Assembly (NCBI RefSeq): GCF_041270065.1
Contig: NZ_CP065958.1
Coordinates: forward strand, 7,254,001-7,318,000
DNA: 64,000 nt
From: Streptomyces fradiae
GTDB taxonomy: Bacteria; Actinomycetota; Actinomycetes; Streptomycetales; Streptomycetaceae
Direction: 5' to 3'
The position numbers were made by a program, and so were the translations under genes. Below, one piece after another: positions 19,276 through 27,088 of this stretch (position 1 is its first letter; every line of letters starts with the position of its first letter). The notes under the pieces were generated by a model. The model saw nothing but the letters and a program-made list of their open reading frames with translations. It ran no database searches and was not told where the DNA came from.

Positions 19276-19434
19276 CCCCGTTCCAACGCCTTACGGCGCG
19301 AGGGATTCCCGCCGCGCGCGCGGACGGTGCGGACCGTGCGCGGACAGTGGGCCGACCGCGCGCCGACCACGCCCCGGTCGGGCCCCGTCGGGCGGGTCAC
19401 GGGCGATGTCAGCGGGCCTGTCTACGCTGGGGGA

Positions 19435-19923
19435 GTGACCCGACAGCACAGGCCCGTGGCCGTCTTCGACCTCGACAACACCCTCGCCTCGACCGCCCAC
19501 CGGCAGCACTTCCTGGAGGGCCGCCCGCGCGACTGGGCCGGTTTCTTCGCCGCCGCGCCCAAGGACCCGCCGCTGCCGGAGGGCGTCGCCCTGTGCCGGG
19601 AGAGCGCCGAGGAGTGCGACGTGGTCTATCTGACCGGGCGTCCCGAGCGCTGCCGCCGGGACACCCTCGCCTGGCTCGAAGCCCAGGAGCTGCCGGAGGG
19701 CCCCGTCCACATGCGCCGCGACCGGGACTTCCGCCCGGCCCGGCAGACCAAGCTGGAGGTGCTGCGCCGGCTGTCCAGGGACCGCGAGGTGCGGATGCTC
19801 GTCGACGACGACGAACTGGTCTGCGACGCCGCCGAGGCGGCCGGCTTCACCGTGGTCCGGGCCCGCTGGGCGGCGCCGTCGGAGGCGCTGCGGGAGGCGC
19901 AGGAGACGGAGGGGCGGACCTGA
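19435..19923 (+). CDS. HAD-superfamily phosphatase, PNKP-like
   Basis: 162 residues from the GTG at 19435. TACGCT lies 6 bases before the start and there is no normal ribosome binding site, so the transcript is probably leaderless. Motif I is FDLDNTLAST, motif II lies in VYLTGRPERCRRDT, and the acidic motif IV is LVDDDELVC. The cap is minimal and the order resembles the phosphatase domain of polynucleotide kinase-phosphatase and related acid phosphatases. Substrate unknown. It has no clear operon partner. Confidence 0.85.
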   Translation: MTRQHRPVAVFDLDNTLASTAHRQHFLEGRPRDWAGFFAAAPKDPPLPEGVALCRESAEECDVVYLTGRPERCRRDTLAWLEAQELPEGPVHMRRDRDFRPARQTKLEVLRRLSRDREVRMLVDDDELVCDAAEAAGFTVVRARWAAPSEALREAQETEGRT

Positions 19924-19968
19924 CGGCCGCCCCCACGTCGCGCACCCCCCGTCGCGGAGGTGCGCGGA

Positions 19969-20184
19969 CTAGCCCTCCTCCTCCAGCCGGAAGCCGACCT
20001 TCAGGCCCACCTGGTAGTGCTCGATCGCGCCGTCGACGAGATGGCCGCGGACCTCGGTGACCTCGAACCAGTCGAGGCCCCTCAGGGTCTGGGAAGCGCG
20101 TTCGACGCCGTTCCGGATGGCCTGGTCGACGCCCTCGGTGGACGTGCCGACGATCTCGGTGACGCGATAGGTGTGGTTCGACAT
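19969..20184 (-). CDS. Dodecin family flavin-binding protein
   Basis: 71 residues, the normal dodecin size. The sequence shows the family features SNHTYRVTEIVGTSTEGV, then QAIRNGVERASQTLRGLDWFEV (a landmark near residues 22-42, with the flavin-stacking Trp), then VRGHLVDGAIEHYQVGLKVGF. Dodecins assemble as 12-subunit shells that store riboflavin, FMN or CoA and limit flavin photochemistry. It stands alone, divergent from the sugar-binding lipoprotein gene. Confidence 0.95.
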   Translation of the reverse strand: MSNHTYRVTEIVGTSTEGVDQAIRNGVERASQTLRGLDWFEVTEVRGHLVDGAIEHYQVGLKVGFRLEEEG

Positions 20185-20311
20185 GGGAGCCGGACTCCTC
20201 TCGTGACCTCGGTGGGTTCCCTCCACCGTGCCCCAGACGGGAGAGGTCCGCGACACGTCGGCGTCCGGTCCGGCGAGCGGGGAGCGGCCCGAGAAGGCGA
20301 TGGTCCAGGAC

Positions 20312-20341
20312 TTGACCATCCGCTTTGGTCCAGACCAGAAT
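20312..20341 (+). promoter_or_regulatory. Promoter overlapped by a DasR-like (dre) operator
   Basis: TGGTCCAGACCA at 20326-20337 differs by one base from the DasR core TGGTCTAGACCA, and its TGGTC/GACCA arms are perfect. It overlaps a plausible promoter: TTGACC (20312-20317), an 18-base spacer, and CAGAAT (20336-20341). A second, wider TGGTC...GACCA pair lies at 20301-20318. A repressor bound here would block the sugar-binding lipoprotein gene. Confidence 0.6.
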
Positions 20342-20453
20342 CCAGGCCACATACCCGCGCGAACCTCCCGTCAGGTCCCCCCACACGTCGGGTCAGCCCC
20401 CATGCCGTGGCCCCCACCAGGTGTCACGCACTGGACCGCAGAAGGTGACCTAC

Positions 20454-21698
20454 GTGAAGAACCGACGTCTCGTCTGTCCGCTGGCAGTCGTCTCCGCCCT
20501 CACCCTCGCGGGCTGCGGACTGCTCCCCGGCGGCAGCCAGACCCGCACGGTGAACCTCTGGCTGATGCGCGACAGCGTCAGCGACGACTTCCTCCAGCGC
20601 TTCACCGAGGCCTACGAGGCCGAGCACGACGACATCGAACTGGAAGTCACCATCCAGGAGTGGACCGGCATCGGCAAGAAGGTCACCGAGGCCATCACCG
20701 GCGACGGCGGGCCCGACATCATCGAGGTCGGCAACACCCAGGTCGCGCAGTACGCCGACACCGACAAGCTCTACGACCTCACCCTCGAGTCGGTCCGCGA
20801 CCTCGGCAGCGAGGACTGGCTGCCCGGTCTCGCCGAGCCCGGCAGCATCGACGGCGCGCAGTACGGCATCCCCTGGTACGCCGCCAACCGCATCGTCATC
20901 TACAACAAGGACCTGTTCGCCGCCGCCGGCGTCAAGCCGCCCAAGAGCCGCGACGAGTGGCTCGACGACACCGCCGAGCTCAACGACGGCGGCACCCAGG
21001 GCATCTACCTGGCGGGCCAGGACTGGTACACCCTCTCCGGCTTCATCTGGGAGGAGGGCGGCGACCTCGCCGTCGACAAGGGCGGCGCCTGGGCCGGTGC
21101 CCTCGACAGCCCGGCCGCGCTGCGCGGCATGGACTTCTACAAGCGCCTCCAGGCCCTCGGCGACGGCCCCAAGAACGCCGACGAGCAGACCCCGCCGCAG
21201 GCCGAGGTCTTCGCCAAGGGCGACGTTGCGCAGATGATCGCCGCCCCCAGTGCCATCGCCGCCATCACCAAGGCCAACCCCGAACTCAAGGACAAGCTGG
21301 GCTTCTTCCCCATCCCGGGCAAGAAGGCCGGCCAGCCCTGCGCCGTCTTCACCGGCGGCTCCGACCTGATCATCCCGGAGAACGCGCCCGACCGCGCCGC
21401 CGCCCTCGACGTCGTCAAGGCGCTCGCCGGCGAGAAGTGGCAGGGCGAACTCGCCCGCGCCATGAACTACGTGCCCAACAAGAAGACCCTCGCCCCCCTC
21501 GTCGCCGGCCAGGAGGCCACCGCCACCATGGCCGTCGGCGCCGCCCGCGGCCGGGCCACCCCCAACTCCCCGAAGTGGGCCGACGTCGAGGCCGACAACC
21601 CGATCAAGCCCTACATGAGCGCCGTCCTCTCCGGCGAGGACCCCGCGCAGGCCGCGAGGGACGCCTCCGAGAAGATCACCGACGTCCTCGGCGAATAG
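20454..21698 (+). CDS. Extracellular sugar-binding lipoprotein of an ABC transporter
   Basis: 414 residues from the GTG at 20454, with GAAGGTG as ribosome binding site. A type II signal peptide ends in the lipobox LTLAGC. The body follows family 1 solute-binding proteins (TVNLWLMRDSVSDDFLQRF, ITGDGGPDIIEVGNTQVAQY, YGIPWYAANRIVIYNKDLF, VFTGGSDLIIPENA). These bind oligosaccharides and deliver them to MalFG-type permeases, which are not present here, so it is an orphan binding protein. The DasR-like operator suggests an amino-sugar or chitin-derived ligand, as for DasA, but the protein was not matched to a specific one. Confidence 0.9.
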   Translation: MKNRRLVCPLAVVSALTLAGCGLLPGGSQTRTVNLWLMRDSVSDDFLQRFTEAYEAEHDDIELEVTIQEWTGIGKKVTEAITGDGGPDIIEVGNTQVAQYADTDKLYDLTLESVRDLGSEDWLPGLAEPGSIDGAQYGIPWYAANRIVIYNKDLFAAAGVKPPKSRDEWLDDTAELNDGGTQGIYLAGQDWYTLSGFIWEEGGDLAVDKGGAWAGALDSPAALRGMDFYKRLQALGDGPKNADEQTPPQAEVFAKGDVAQMIAAPSAIAAITKANPELKDKLGFFPIPGKKAGQPCAVFTGGSDLIIPENAPDRAAALDVVKALAGEKWQGELARAMNYVPNKKTLAPLVAGQEATATMAVGAARGRATPNSPKWADVEADNPIKPYMSAVLSGEDPAQAARDASEKITDVLGE

Positions 21699-21734
21699 CC
21701 CGCCGGTAGACCACCGGCCTCAGGGGCCGTCGAC

Positions 21735-21929
21735 CCGGCTCCGGTCGCGGCCCCGGCCTCGGCGCCGCCTTGGCCCGGCTCCGGTCGCGGCCCTGGCCTC
21801 GGCGCCGCCTTGGCCCCGGCTCCGGTCGCGGCCCTGGCCTCGGCGCCGCCTTGGCCCGGCTCCGGTCGCGGCCCCGGCCTCGGCGCCGCCTTGGCCCCGG
21901 CTCCGGCCCCGGCTCCGGTCACGGCCTCC
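21735..21929. repeat. GC-rich minisatellite, alternating 40/41-bp units
   Basis: GGCTCCGGTCGCGGCCC-YGG-CCTCGGCGCCGCCTTGGCC-type units start at 21737, 21777, 21818, 21858 and 21899. The spacings are 40, 41, 40 and 41, so the true unit is an 81-bp pair repeated twice, plus a partial copy. It lies between the sugar-binding lipoprotein gene and the OlsB-like gene and has no clear coding role. Because 81 is a multiple of 3, all frames stay open through it. Confidence 0.8.
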
Positions 21930-22073
21930 GCCCACCATTCAGCGCCTCCACACCAACCGGCCCCCGTCCGGTCACGTCGAATCCAGTCGGTCGCGGAAGA
22001 AACGAGGGGCCGGGCCACCGCTCGCACGGCCCGGCTCCCACCGTCCCCGTCCGCACCGCCGGAGGAGCCCGAC

Positions 22074-22919
22074 ATGGCCGCCGTACCCCTCGCCCAGCCC
22101 GTCGCCGAACCCCTGGCCGCGCCCCTCGCCGCCGTCCCGGCCCAGCCGCGCGCCGACGGCGAGTCGCAGCCCCGCTACGTCGTGGGCCTGGCCAGGGACC
22201 AGGAGGACGTCCGCGCCGCCCAGCGGCTGCGCCACCTGGTGTTCGCCGGCGAGATGGGCGCCCGCCTCGACGGCCCCGAGCCCGGCCTCGACATCGACGC
22301 GTTCGACGCCTACTGCGACCACCTGCTCGTACGCCAGGAGGACACCGGCGAGGTCGTCGGCACCTACCGCATCCTGTCGCCCGAGCGCGCCGCCGTCGCC
22401 GGCCGGCTCTACTCGGAGAGCGAGTTCGACCTCGGCCGGCTCGCCCCGATCCGCCACGACCTGGTCGAGGTCGGCCGCTCCTGCGTCCACCCCGCCCACC
22501 GCAACGGCGCCGTCATCGCCCTCGTCTGGGCCGGCCTCGCCCGCTACATGACCCGCACCGGCCACAACTGGCTGTCCGGCTGCTGCTCCGTGCCGCTCGC
22601 CGACGGCGGCGCGCTCGCCGCCACCACCTGGGACACCGTCAGGACCAAGCACCTCGCCCCCGAGGAGTACTGGGTCACCCCGCACCGCCTGTGGACCCCC
22701 GAGAGCGCCGCCCCGCCCGCCGCCGGCAGCCGGGCCGACCTGCCGCCGCTGCTCCGCGGCTACCTCCGGCTCGGCGCCTGGGTCTGCGGCGCCCCCGCCC
22801 ACGACCCCGACTTCGGCGTCGCCGACCTCTACGTGCTGCTCTCGCTGCGCCGCACCAACCCCCGCTACCTGCGCCACTTCCTCTCGCTCGCCCCGGCCCC
22901 GCTCGCCCCCGGCCGGTGA
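22074..22919 (+). CDS. OlsB-like N-acyltransferase (GNAT fold)
   Basis: 281 residues from the ATG at 22074, with GGAGGAG upstream. After a low-complexity Pro/Ala start, the sequence matches the ornithine-acyl[ACP] N-acyltransferase family: VGLARDQEDVRAAQRLRHLV, FDAYCDHLLVRQ, VVGTYRILSP, LVEVGRSCVHPAHRNGAVI and GHNWLSGCCSVPLADGG. OlsB adds a 3-hydroxy fatty acid to ornithine, the first step in ornithine lipid synthesis. Its stop overlaps the start of an OlsA-like acyltransferase gene (GTGA), which supports the pathway assignment. Confidence 0.82.
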   Translation: MAAVPLAQPVAEPLAAPLAAVPAQPRADGESQPRYVVGLARDQEDVRAAQRLRHLVFAGEMGARLDGPEPGLDIDAFDAYCDHLLVRQEDTGEVVGTYRILSPERAAVAGRLYSESEFDLGRLAPIRHDLVEVGRSCVHPAHRNGAVIALVWAGLARYMTRTGHNWLSGCCSVPLADGGALAATTWDTVRTKHLAPEEYWVTPHRLWTPESAAPPAAGSRADLPPLLRGYLRLGAWVCGAPAHDPDFGVADLYVLLSLRRTNPRYLRHFLSLAPAPLAPGR

Positions 22920-24163
22920 GCACCCAGGCCGGCTCGCCGTGGCTCCCCACGGCGCCGTGCACGCCCGGCCGGTGCGCCGCCCACCCCGGTGCCGCCGCCC
23001 CGCGCGGCGGCACCGCCGCGGGCGCGCTCCGGCTGGCCACCGGGCTCGCCGCGGTGCTCCTGGGCGTGCTGCTCGCCCCGCTCGCGGCCCCGCTGCCCGC
23101 CGCCGGCCGGCTCCTCCTGGTCCGGCTGTGGTGCCGCGGAGTGCTGCGGGCCTTCGGGGTACGGCTCCGGGTCACCGGCCGGCCCGTGCCGGGCGCGGGC
23201 CCGCTGCTCGTGGTCGCCAACCACATCTCGTGGCTGGACATCCCGCTGGTCGCGGCCGTACTGCCGGGCCGGATGCTCGCCAAGCGCGAGGTGCGCGGCT
23301 GGCCCGTGCTCGGCCCGCTCGCCGCGCTCGGCGGCACCGTCTTCATCGACCGCGACCGGCTGCGGAGCCTGCCCGGCACCGTCGCCACCATGGCCGGCGC
23401 GCTCGCCTCCGGCGGCCGGGTCATCGTCTTCCCGGAGGGCTCCACCTGGTGCGGCCGGGCCCGCGGCCCGTTCCGTCCGGCCGCCTTCCAGGCCGCCGTC
23501 GACGCCGGTGCCCCGATCCAGCCCGTACGCCTCCACTACACCCCCGTCGGCCCCGCCGGCTACGTCGGCGACGACTCCCTCGGCGCCTCGCTCTGGCGGA
23601 TCGCGACCACGCGTGGACTCGTCGCCGAGATACGGCTGATGGAGCCGATCTCGCCGGAGGCGGAGGCGGAGGGGCGCGGGCGGGCTGGCCGGGCCTCGGG
23701 CCGCCCGGCCCGGGAGCGGCAGGCATCGGACTCCCGGGCGCGGGGTTCCCGGATCCCGGACTCTCAGTCCCGGGACCGTCAGTCCCCGGGCCGCCGGGCT
23801 CCGGGGTGGCAGGCATCGGATTCCCGGGCGTGGGGTTCCCGGATCCCGGGCTGTTCGGCCCCGGACCCTGGGTCCCTGGACCGCAGGATCCCGGACGCTC
23901 AGTCCCCGGACCCCGAGTCCCTGGGCCGCCGGGCCCCGGACCCCCAGTCCCGGGACCGGCGTGACCTCGCCCGGCGCGTCCTGGCGCGCGCCGCGGAGGC
24001 GGCCGTCGCCCTCGACCCGGCCGCGCCCGTGCCGCTCACGCTTCCCGCGATCCCGGTTCAGACCACCGTGGCCAGCGAGAGCGCGAACCGCCCCTGCTCG
24101 TCCGTCCACCAGCGGGACGGTGCGAAGCCGGCGGCCGTCAGCTCCGCCCGTACCCCGTCCTGA
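22916..24163 (+). CDS. OlsA-like 1-acylglycerol-phosphate-type acyltransferase with repeat-expanded tail
   Basis: 415 residues from the GTG at 22916. The PlsC-type core (about 60-245) has a hydrophobic segment, the active-site box NHISWLD (HxxxxD), GGTVFIDRDR, and FPEGST. In the OlsB context it would add the second acyl chain to lyso-ornithine lipid. After EPISPEAEAEG comes a Ser/Arg/Pro-rich insertion of about 85 residues encoded by imperfect DNA repeats. A more normal helical end (RRDLARRVLARAAEAAVA) follows, then a further tail that runs 106 bases antisense into the 3' end of egtD. The true C-terminus may be shorter in relatives; a frameshift or loss of the original stop is possible. Confidence 0.78.
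   Translation: MSTQAGSPWLPTAPCTPGRCAAHPGAAAPRGGTAAGALRLATGLAAVLLGVLLAPLAAPLPAAGRLLLVRLWCRGVLRAFGVRLRVTGRPVPGAGPLLVVANHISWLDIPLVAAVLPGRMLAKREVRGWPVLGPLAALGGTVFIDRDRLRSLPGTVATMAGALASGGRVIVFPEGSTWCGRARGPFRPAAFQAAVDAGAPIQPVRLHYTPVGPAGYVGDDSLGASLWRIATTRGLVAEIRLMEPISPEAEAEGRGRAGRASGRPARERQASDSRARGSRIPDSQSRDRQSPGRRAPGWQASDSRAWGSRIPGCSAPDPGSLDRRIPDAQSPDPESLGRRAPDPQSRDRRDLARRVLARAAEAAVALDPAAPVPLTLPAIPVQTTVASESANRPCSSVHQRDGAKPAAVSSARTPS
23716..23967. repeat. Imperfect repeats inside the olsA-like gene
   Basis: Blocks such as GGCAGGCATCGGA(C/T)TCCCGG and GGTTCCCGGATCCCGG recur (first set near 23719-23759, second near 23810-23850), with many CAGTCCC(C/G)GG-type half units. They encode the Ser/Arg/Pro-rich insertion. 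A shifted frame would read as Gly-Pro-rich, which is a side effect of the repeats. Confidence 0.65.
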
Positions 24164-25023
24164 CGGAACTTCGCCGAGACCTCCGTGCGCAGCTCCTCAC
24201 CCGCCTCGAACGGCACCACGAGATCCAGCTCCCGGATCTTCACGGCGAGCGCGTGCCGGGCCCGCAGCCGCATCTCGATCCACTCGTGCTTGGGGTCCCA
24301 CAGCGCCACATGGTCGAAGTCGGCCGGGTCGGCGTCGGCGCCCAGCTCCCGGTTCACCACCGCGAGCACGTTCTTGTTGAAGGCCGCCGTCACCCCGGCC
24401 GCGTCGTCGTAGGCGGCGACCAGCGTCGCCTCGTCCTTCACCAGGTCGGTGCCGAGCAGCAGCGCGTCGCCCGGCAGCAGCGCCGCGCGCACCGCCCGCA
24501 GGAACTCCCGCCGCTCCTCCGGAAGGAGATTGCCGATGGTGCCGCCGAGGAAGGCGACCAGACGCGGGCCGATGGTCGGCGGCAGCACGATGCCCTGGGT
24601 GAAGTCGGCGACCAGGGCGTGCACCCGGAGCGCCGGCCGCTCGGCGAGCAGCGCGTCGCCCGCGCCCTTGAGCGCGGACTCGCTGACGTCCACGGGGACG
24701 TACGACTCCAGGCCGGGCAGCAGCGCGTCCAGCAGGTGCTGGGTCTTCTCCGAGGAGCCGGAGCCCAGTTCCACCAGGGTGCGCGCCCCGGTCGCCGCCG
24801 CGATCTCCGGCGCGCGGGCGATCAGCACCTCACGCTCGGCCCGGGTCGGGTAGTACTCGGGCAGCCGGGTGATCTCCTCGAACAGCTCGCTGCCGTGCGC
24901 GTCGTAGAACCACTTCGGCGGCAGCTCCTTGGGCGTACGGGTCAGGCCGTGCAGCACGTCGACGCGCAGCGCGGCGTCCATGGCGTCCTCGGCGAGGGTG
25001 CGGGTCAGCTGGAACGGGCTCAC
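24058..25023 (-). CDS. egtD: L-histidine N-alpha-methyltransferase (ergothioneine)
   Basis: 321 residues from the GTG at 25021-25023, which overlaps the egtC stop. Landmarks are PKWFYDAHGSELFEEITRLP, EYYPTRAE, the SAM-binding LVELGSGSSEKT, YVPVDVSESAL, and LVAFLGGTIGNL. EgtD trimethylates histidine to hercynine, the first chemical step in ergothioneine synthesis. It is the last gene of egtABCD, and all junctions overlap by a few bases. Its 3' end is overlapped on the other strand by the olsA-like gene. Confidence 0.96.
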   Translation of the reverse strand: MSPFQLTRTLAEDAMDAALRVDVLHGLTRTPKELPPKWFYDAHGSELFEEITRLPEYYPTRAEREVLIARAPEIAAATGARTLVELGSGSSEKTQHLLDALLPGLESYVPVDVSESALKGAGDALLAERPALRVHALVADFTQGIVLPPTIGPRLVAFLGGTIGNLLPEERREFLRAVRAALLPGDALLLGTDLVKDEATLVAAYDDAAGVTAAFNKNVLAVVNRELGADADPADFDHVALWDPKHEWIEMRLRARHALAVKIRELDLVVPFEAGEELRTEVSAKFRQDGVRAELTAAGFAPSRWWTDEQGRFALSLATVV

Positions 25024-25772
25024 GGGGAGGGCTCCTCGATCGGAGTGAGGACGACCCCGCCGGGGCGGGTGGTGAGGACCGTGCGGTCCGGCACCTCCGT
25101 CCAGCCCGGATCGTCGTCGTACGGTTCGGAGGCCACGACCGTCCGGCCGGGCCCGGTCAGGTACCAGAGCGAGTCCCCCCACGTGGTGGCGGCGACGGTC
25201 GAGCCGTCGGTGAGCAGCAGGTTGAGCCGGGCGCCGGGTGCCGCCCCGGCCACCTCCCGCACGGTCGCGGCGAGCGCGGCGCCCGGCGCCGCCCCGGCGC
25301 GCAGCCGGTGCAGGACGAGCGCCCACACCAGGGCCGAGTCGGTACGGGCCGCGAGGCCGAGGAGCGCCGCCGCCGGCAGGGTCGCCGCGACCGGCACCAG
25401 CGCACCGGGCCAGCCGGGCACCGCCCCGTTGTGGCTGAACAGCCAGTGGTCGGCCGCGAACGGAGCGGCCGCGGCCTCGCCGTCCGCGCCGGGCAGGGTC
25501 GCGCCCCGTACGGCGGCGAGCAGCGCCCGGGTGCGCACCACCCGGGCGAGGTCCGCGAAGCCGGGATCGCCCCAGATCGGCGCCGCCCGCCGGTAGCGGG
25601 CGGGCCGCGGGTCGCCGTCCGCGTACCAGCCGACCCCGAAGCCGTCGGCGTTCACCGTCCCGCTGGCCTGGGTGCGCGGAGCCCAGGACTGGTGCTCCAG
25701 GGAGTGCGGCTGCCTCAGCAGCAGCTCGCCGAGCGCCACCGGCGCCCCGACGAACGCGAGATGACGGCACAT
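25020..25772 (-). CDS. egtC: Ergothioneine biosynthesis glutamine amidotransferase-type hydrolase
   Basis: 250 residues, ATG at 25770-25772. It begins MCRHLAFVG, so Cys2 becomes the N-terminal nucleophile typical of class II amidotransferases. Family segments are VNADGFGVGWY, FSHNGAVPGW and ARTDSALVWALVL. EgtC removes glutamate from the gamma-glutamyl-cysteinyl-hercynine sulfoxide made by EgtB. Start and stop overlap the neighbouring egtB and egtD genes. Confidence 0.96.
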   Translation of the reverse strand: MCRHLAFVGAPVALGELLLRQPHSLEHQSWAPRTQASGTVNADGFGVGWYADGDPRPARYRRAAPIWGDPGFADLARVVRTRALLAAVRGATLPGADGEAAAAPFAADHWLFSHNGAVPGWPGALVPVAATLPAAALLGLAARTDSALVWALVLHRLRAGAAPGAALAATVREVAGAAPGARLNLLLTDGSTVAATTWGDSLWYLTGPGRTVVASEPYDDDPGWTEVPDRTVLTTRPGGVVLTPIEEPSP

Positions 25773-27088
25773 CAGGCGGGCTCCGCGTCGCGGGCGGTGC
25801 GGAACCCGGCGAAGATCTGCCGCCGCACCGGAAGGTCCCAGTTGCGGAAGGTGCCCCGGCAGGCCACCGGGTCCACGGCGAACGAGCCGCCGCGCAGCAC
25901 CTTGTGCTCCGGGCCGAAGAAGACCTCCGAGTACTCCTTGTACGGGAAGGCGGTGAAGCCCGGATACGGCAGGAAGTCGCTCGCCGTCCACTCCCACACG
26001 TCGCCGATCAGCTGCCGCACCCCGAGCGGCGAGGCCCCCTCCGGATAGCTCCCGGCGGGCGCGGGCCCCAGATGCCGCTGCGCCAGATTGGCGTGTACGG
26101 GCGTGGGGTCGGCGTCGCCCCACGGATAGCGGCGGGACCGGCCGGTCGCCGGGTCGTGGCGGGCGGCCTTCTCCCACTCGGCCTCGGTGGGCAGCCGGCG
26201 TCCGGCCCAGCGCGCGTAGGCGTCGGCCTCGTACCAGCTGACGTGCAGCACCGGCTCGTCCTCGGCGACCGGCTCGGTCACCCCGAAGCGGCGGCGCAGC
26301 CACTGCCCGCCCTCCCGGCGCCAGAACAGCGGGGCCTCGATGGCGTGCTGGCGGATCTGGTCCCAGCCCTCGGCCTGCCACCAGCGTTCGTCGCGGTAGC
26401 CGCCGTCGGCCATGAAGGCCTGGTAGGCGCCGTTGGTGACGGGCACGGTGTCGATGTGGAAGGACGCCACGATCCGGGTGTGCGCGGGCCGTTCGTTGTC
26501 CAGCGCCCACGGCTCGTCGGAGGTGCCCATGGTGAACGGGCCGCCGGGGACGAGGACTTCACGCTGCTCCGGTGCTCCGTCCGCGGTCGCCGGCGGGGGC
26601 GGGGCGGTCAGCGCCGCCGGTCCCTTGCGGAGCTGATGGGTGATCAGCATCGTCTCGTCGTGCTGCTGTTCGTGCTGCGCGATCATCCCGAAGGCGAAGG
26701 CCGCGTCCACCAGCGGCCGCCCCTCCAGGCGGGTGCCGTCGAGCACGTGCAGGATCCGGTCGCGTACGTCCGCCGCGTACGCCCGCGCCTCGGCGGGGGC
26801 GAGCAGCGGCAGCGTCGGCCGGCTGGCCCTCGGGTGCTCGAAGGCGTCGTACATCGAGTCGATCTCGGGCCGCAGCGCCTCGCGGCCGCCGACCGCCCGC
26901 CACAGCCACTGCTCCTCCTGGTTGCCGATGTGCGCCAGGTCCCACACCAGCGGCGACATCAACGGCGAGTGCTGCGCGGTCAGTTCGGAGTCCTCGACGC
27001 AGGAGGTGAGCAGCGCGGTGCGCTCGCGGGCCCGGGTCAGCGCCACCGCCGTCCGCTGCTTCAGATCCTGCTCGGCGGGCGCGGTCAT
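25772..27088 (-). CDS. egtB: Ergothioneine sulfoxide synthase, non-heme iron enzyme
   Basis: 438 residues, ATG at 27086-27088. The N-terminal DinB-like domain carries the iron site HEQQHDE (HxxxHxE) and QHSPLMSPLVWDLAHIGNQE. The C-terminal formylglycine-generating-enzyme-like (SUMF1) domain is plain (VPGGPFTMGT, PVTNGAYQAFM, RLPTEAEWEKAAR, VWEWTASDF, LRGGSFA). It joins gamma-glutamylcysteine to hercynine with oxygen. It overlaps egtA by ATGA and egtC by one base. Confidence 0.96.
   Translation of the reverse strand: MTAPAEQDLKQRTAVALTRARERTALLTSCVEDSELTAQHSPLMSPLVWDLAHIGNQEEQWLWRAVGGREALRPEIDSMYDAFEHPRASRPTLPLLAPAEARAYAADVRDRILHVLDGTRLEGRPLVDAAFAFGMIAQHEQQHDETMLITHQLRKGPAALTAPPPPATADGAPEQREVLVPGGPFTMGTSDEPWALDNERPAHTRIVASFHIDTVPVTNGAYQAFMADGGYRDERWWQAEGWDQIRQHAIEAPLFWRREGGQWLRRRFGVTEPVAEDEPVLHVSWYEADAYARWAGRRLPTEAEWEKAARHDPATGRSRRYPWGDADPTPVHANLAQRHLGPAPAGSYPEGASPLGVRQLIGDVWEWTASDFLPYPGFTAFPYKEYSEVFFGPEHKVLRGGSFAVDPVACRGTFRNWDLPVRRQIFAGFRTARDAEPA

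Noticed and set aside
15955..19923. Very long plus-strand frame across the UvrA-like and LLM genes
   Set aside because: Only its last part (from 19435) is a real gene, the HAD phosphatase; the rest is antisense to two well-supported genes.
21735..21929. Possible CRISPR array
   Set aside because: Units are contiguous 40-41-bp repeats without unique spacers and no cas gene is near.
21611..22075. Minus-strand open frame through the 40/41-base minisatellite
   Set aside because: Ala/Gly/Pro repeats only, overlaps the 3' end of the lipoprotein gene, and no ribosome binding site or conserved domain.
22939..23964. Collagen-like Gly-Pro-rich reading of the olsA repeats in another frame
   Set aside because: The acyltransferase motifs (NHISWLD, FPEGST) are in the frame starting at 22916; the Gly-Pro text is a by-product of the DNA repeats.
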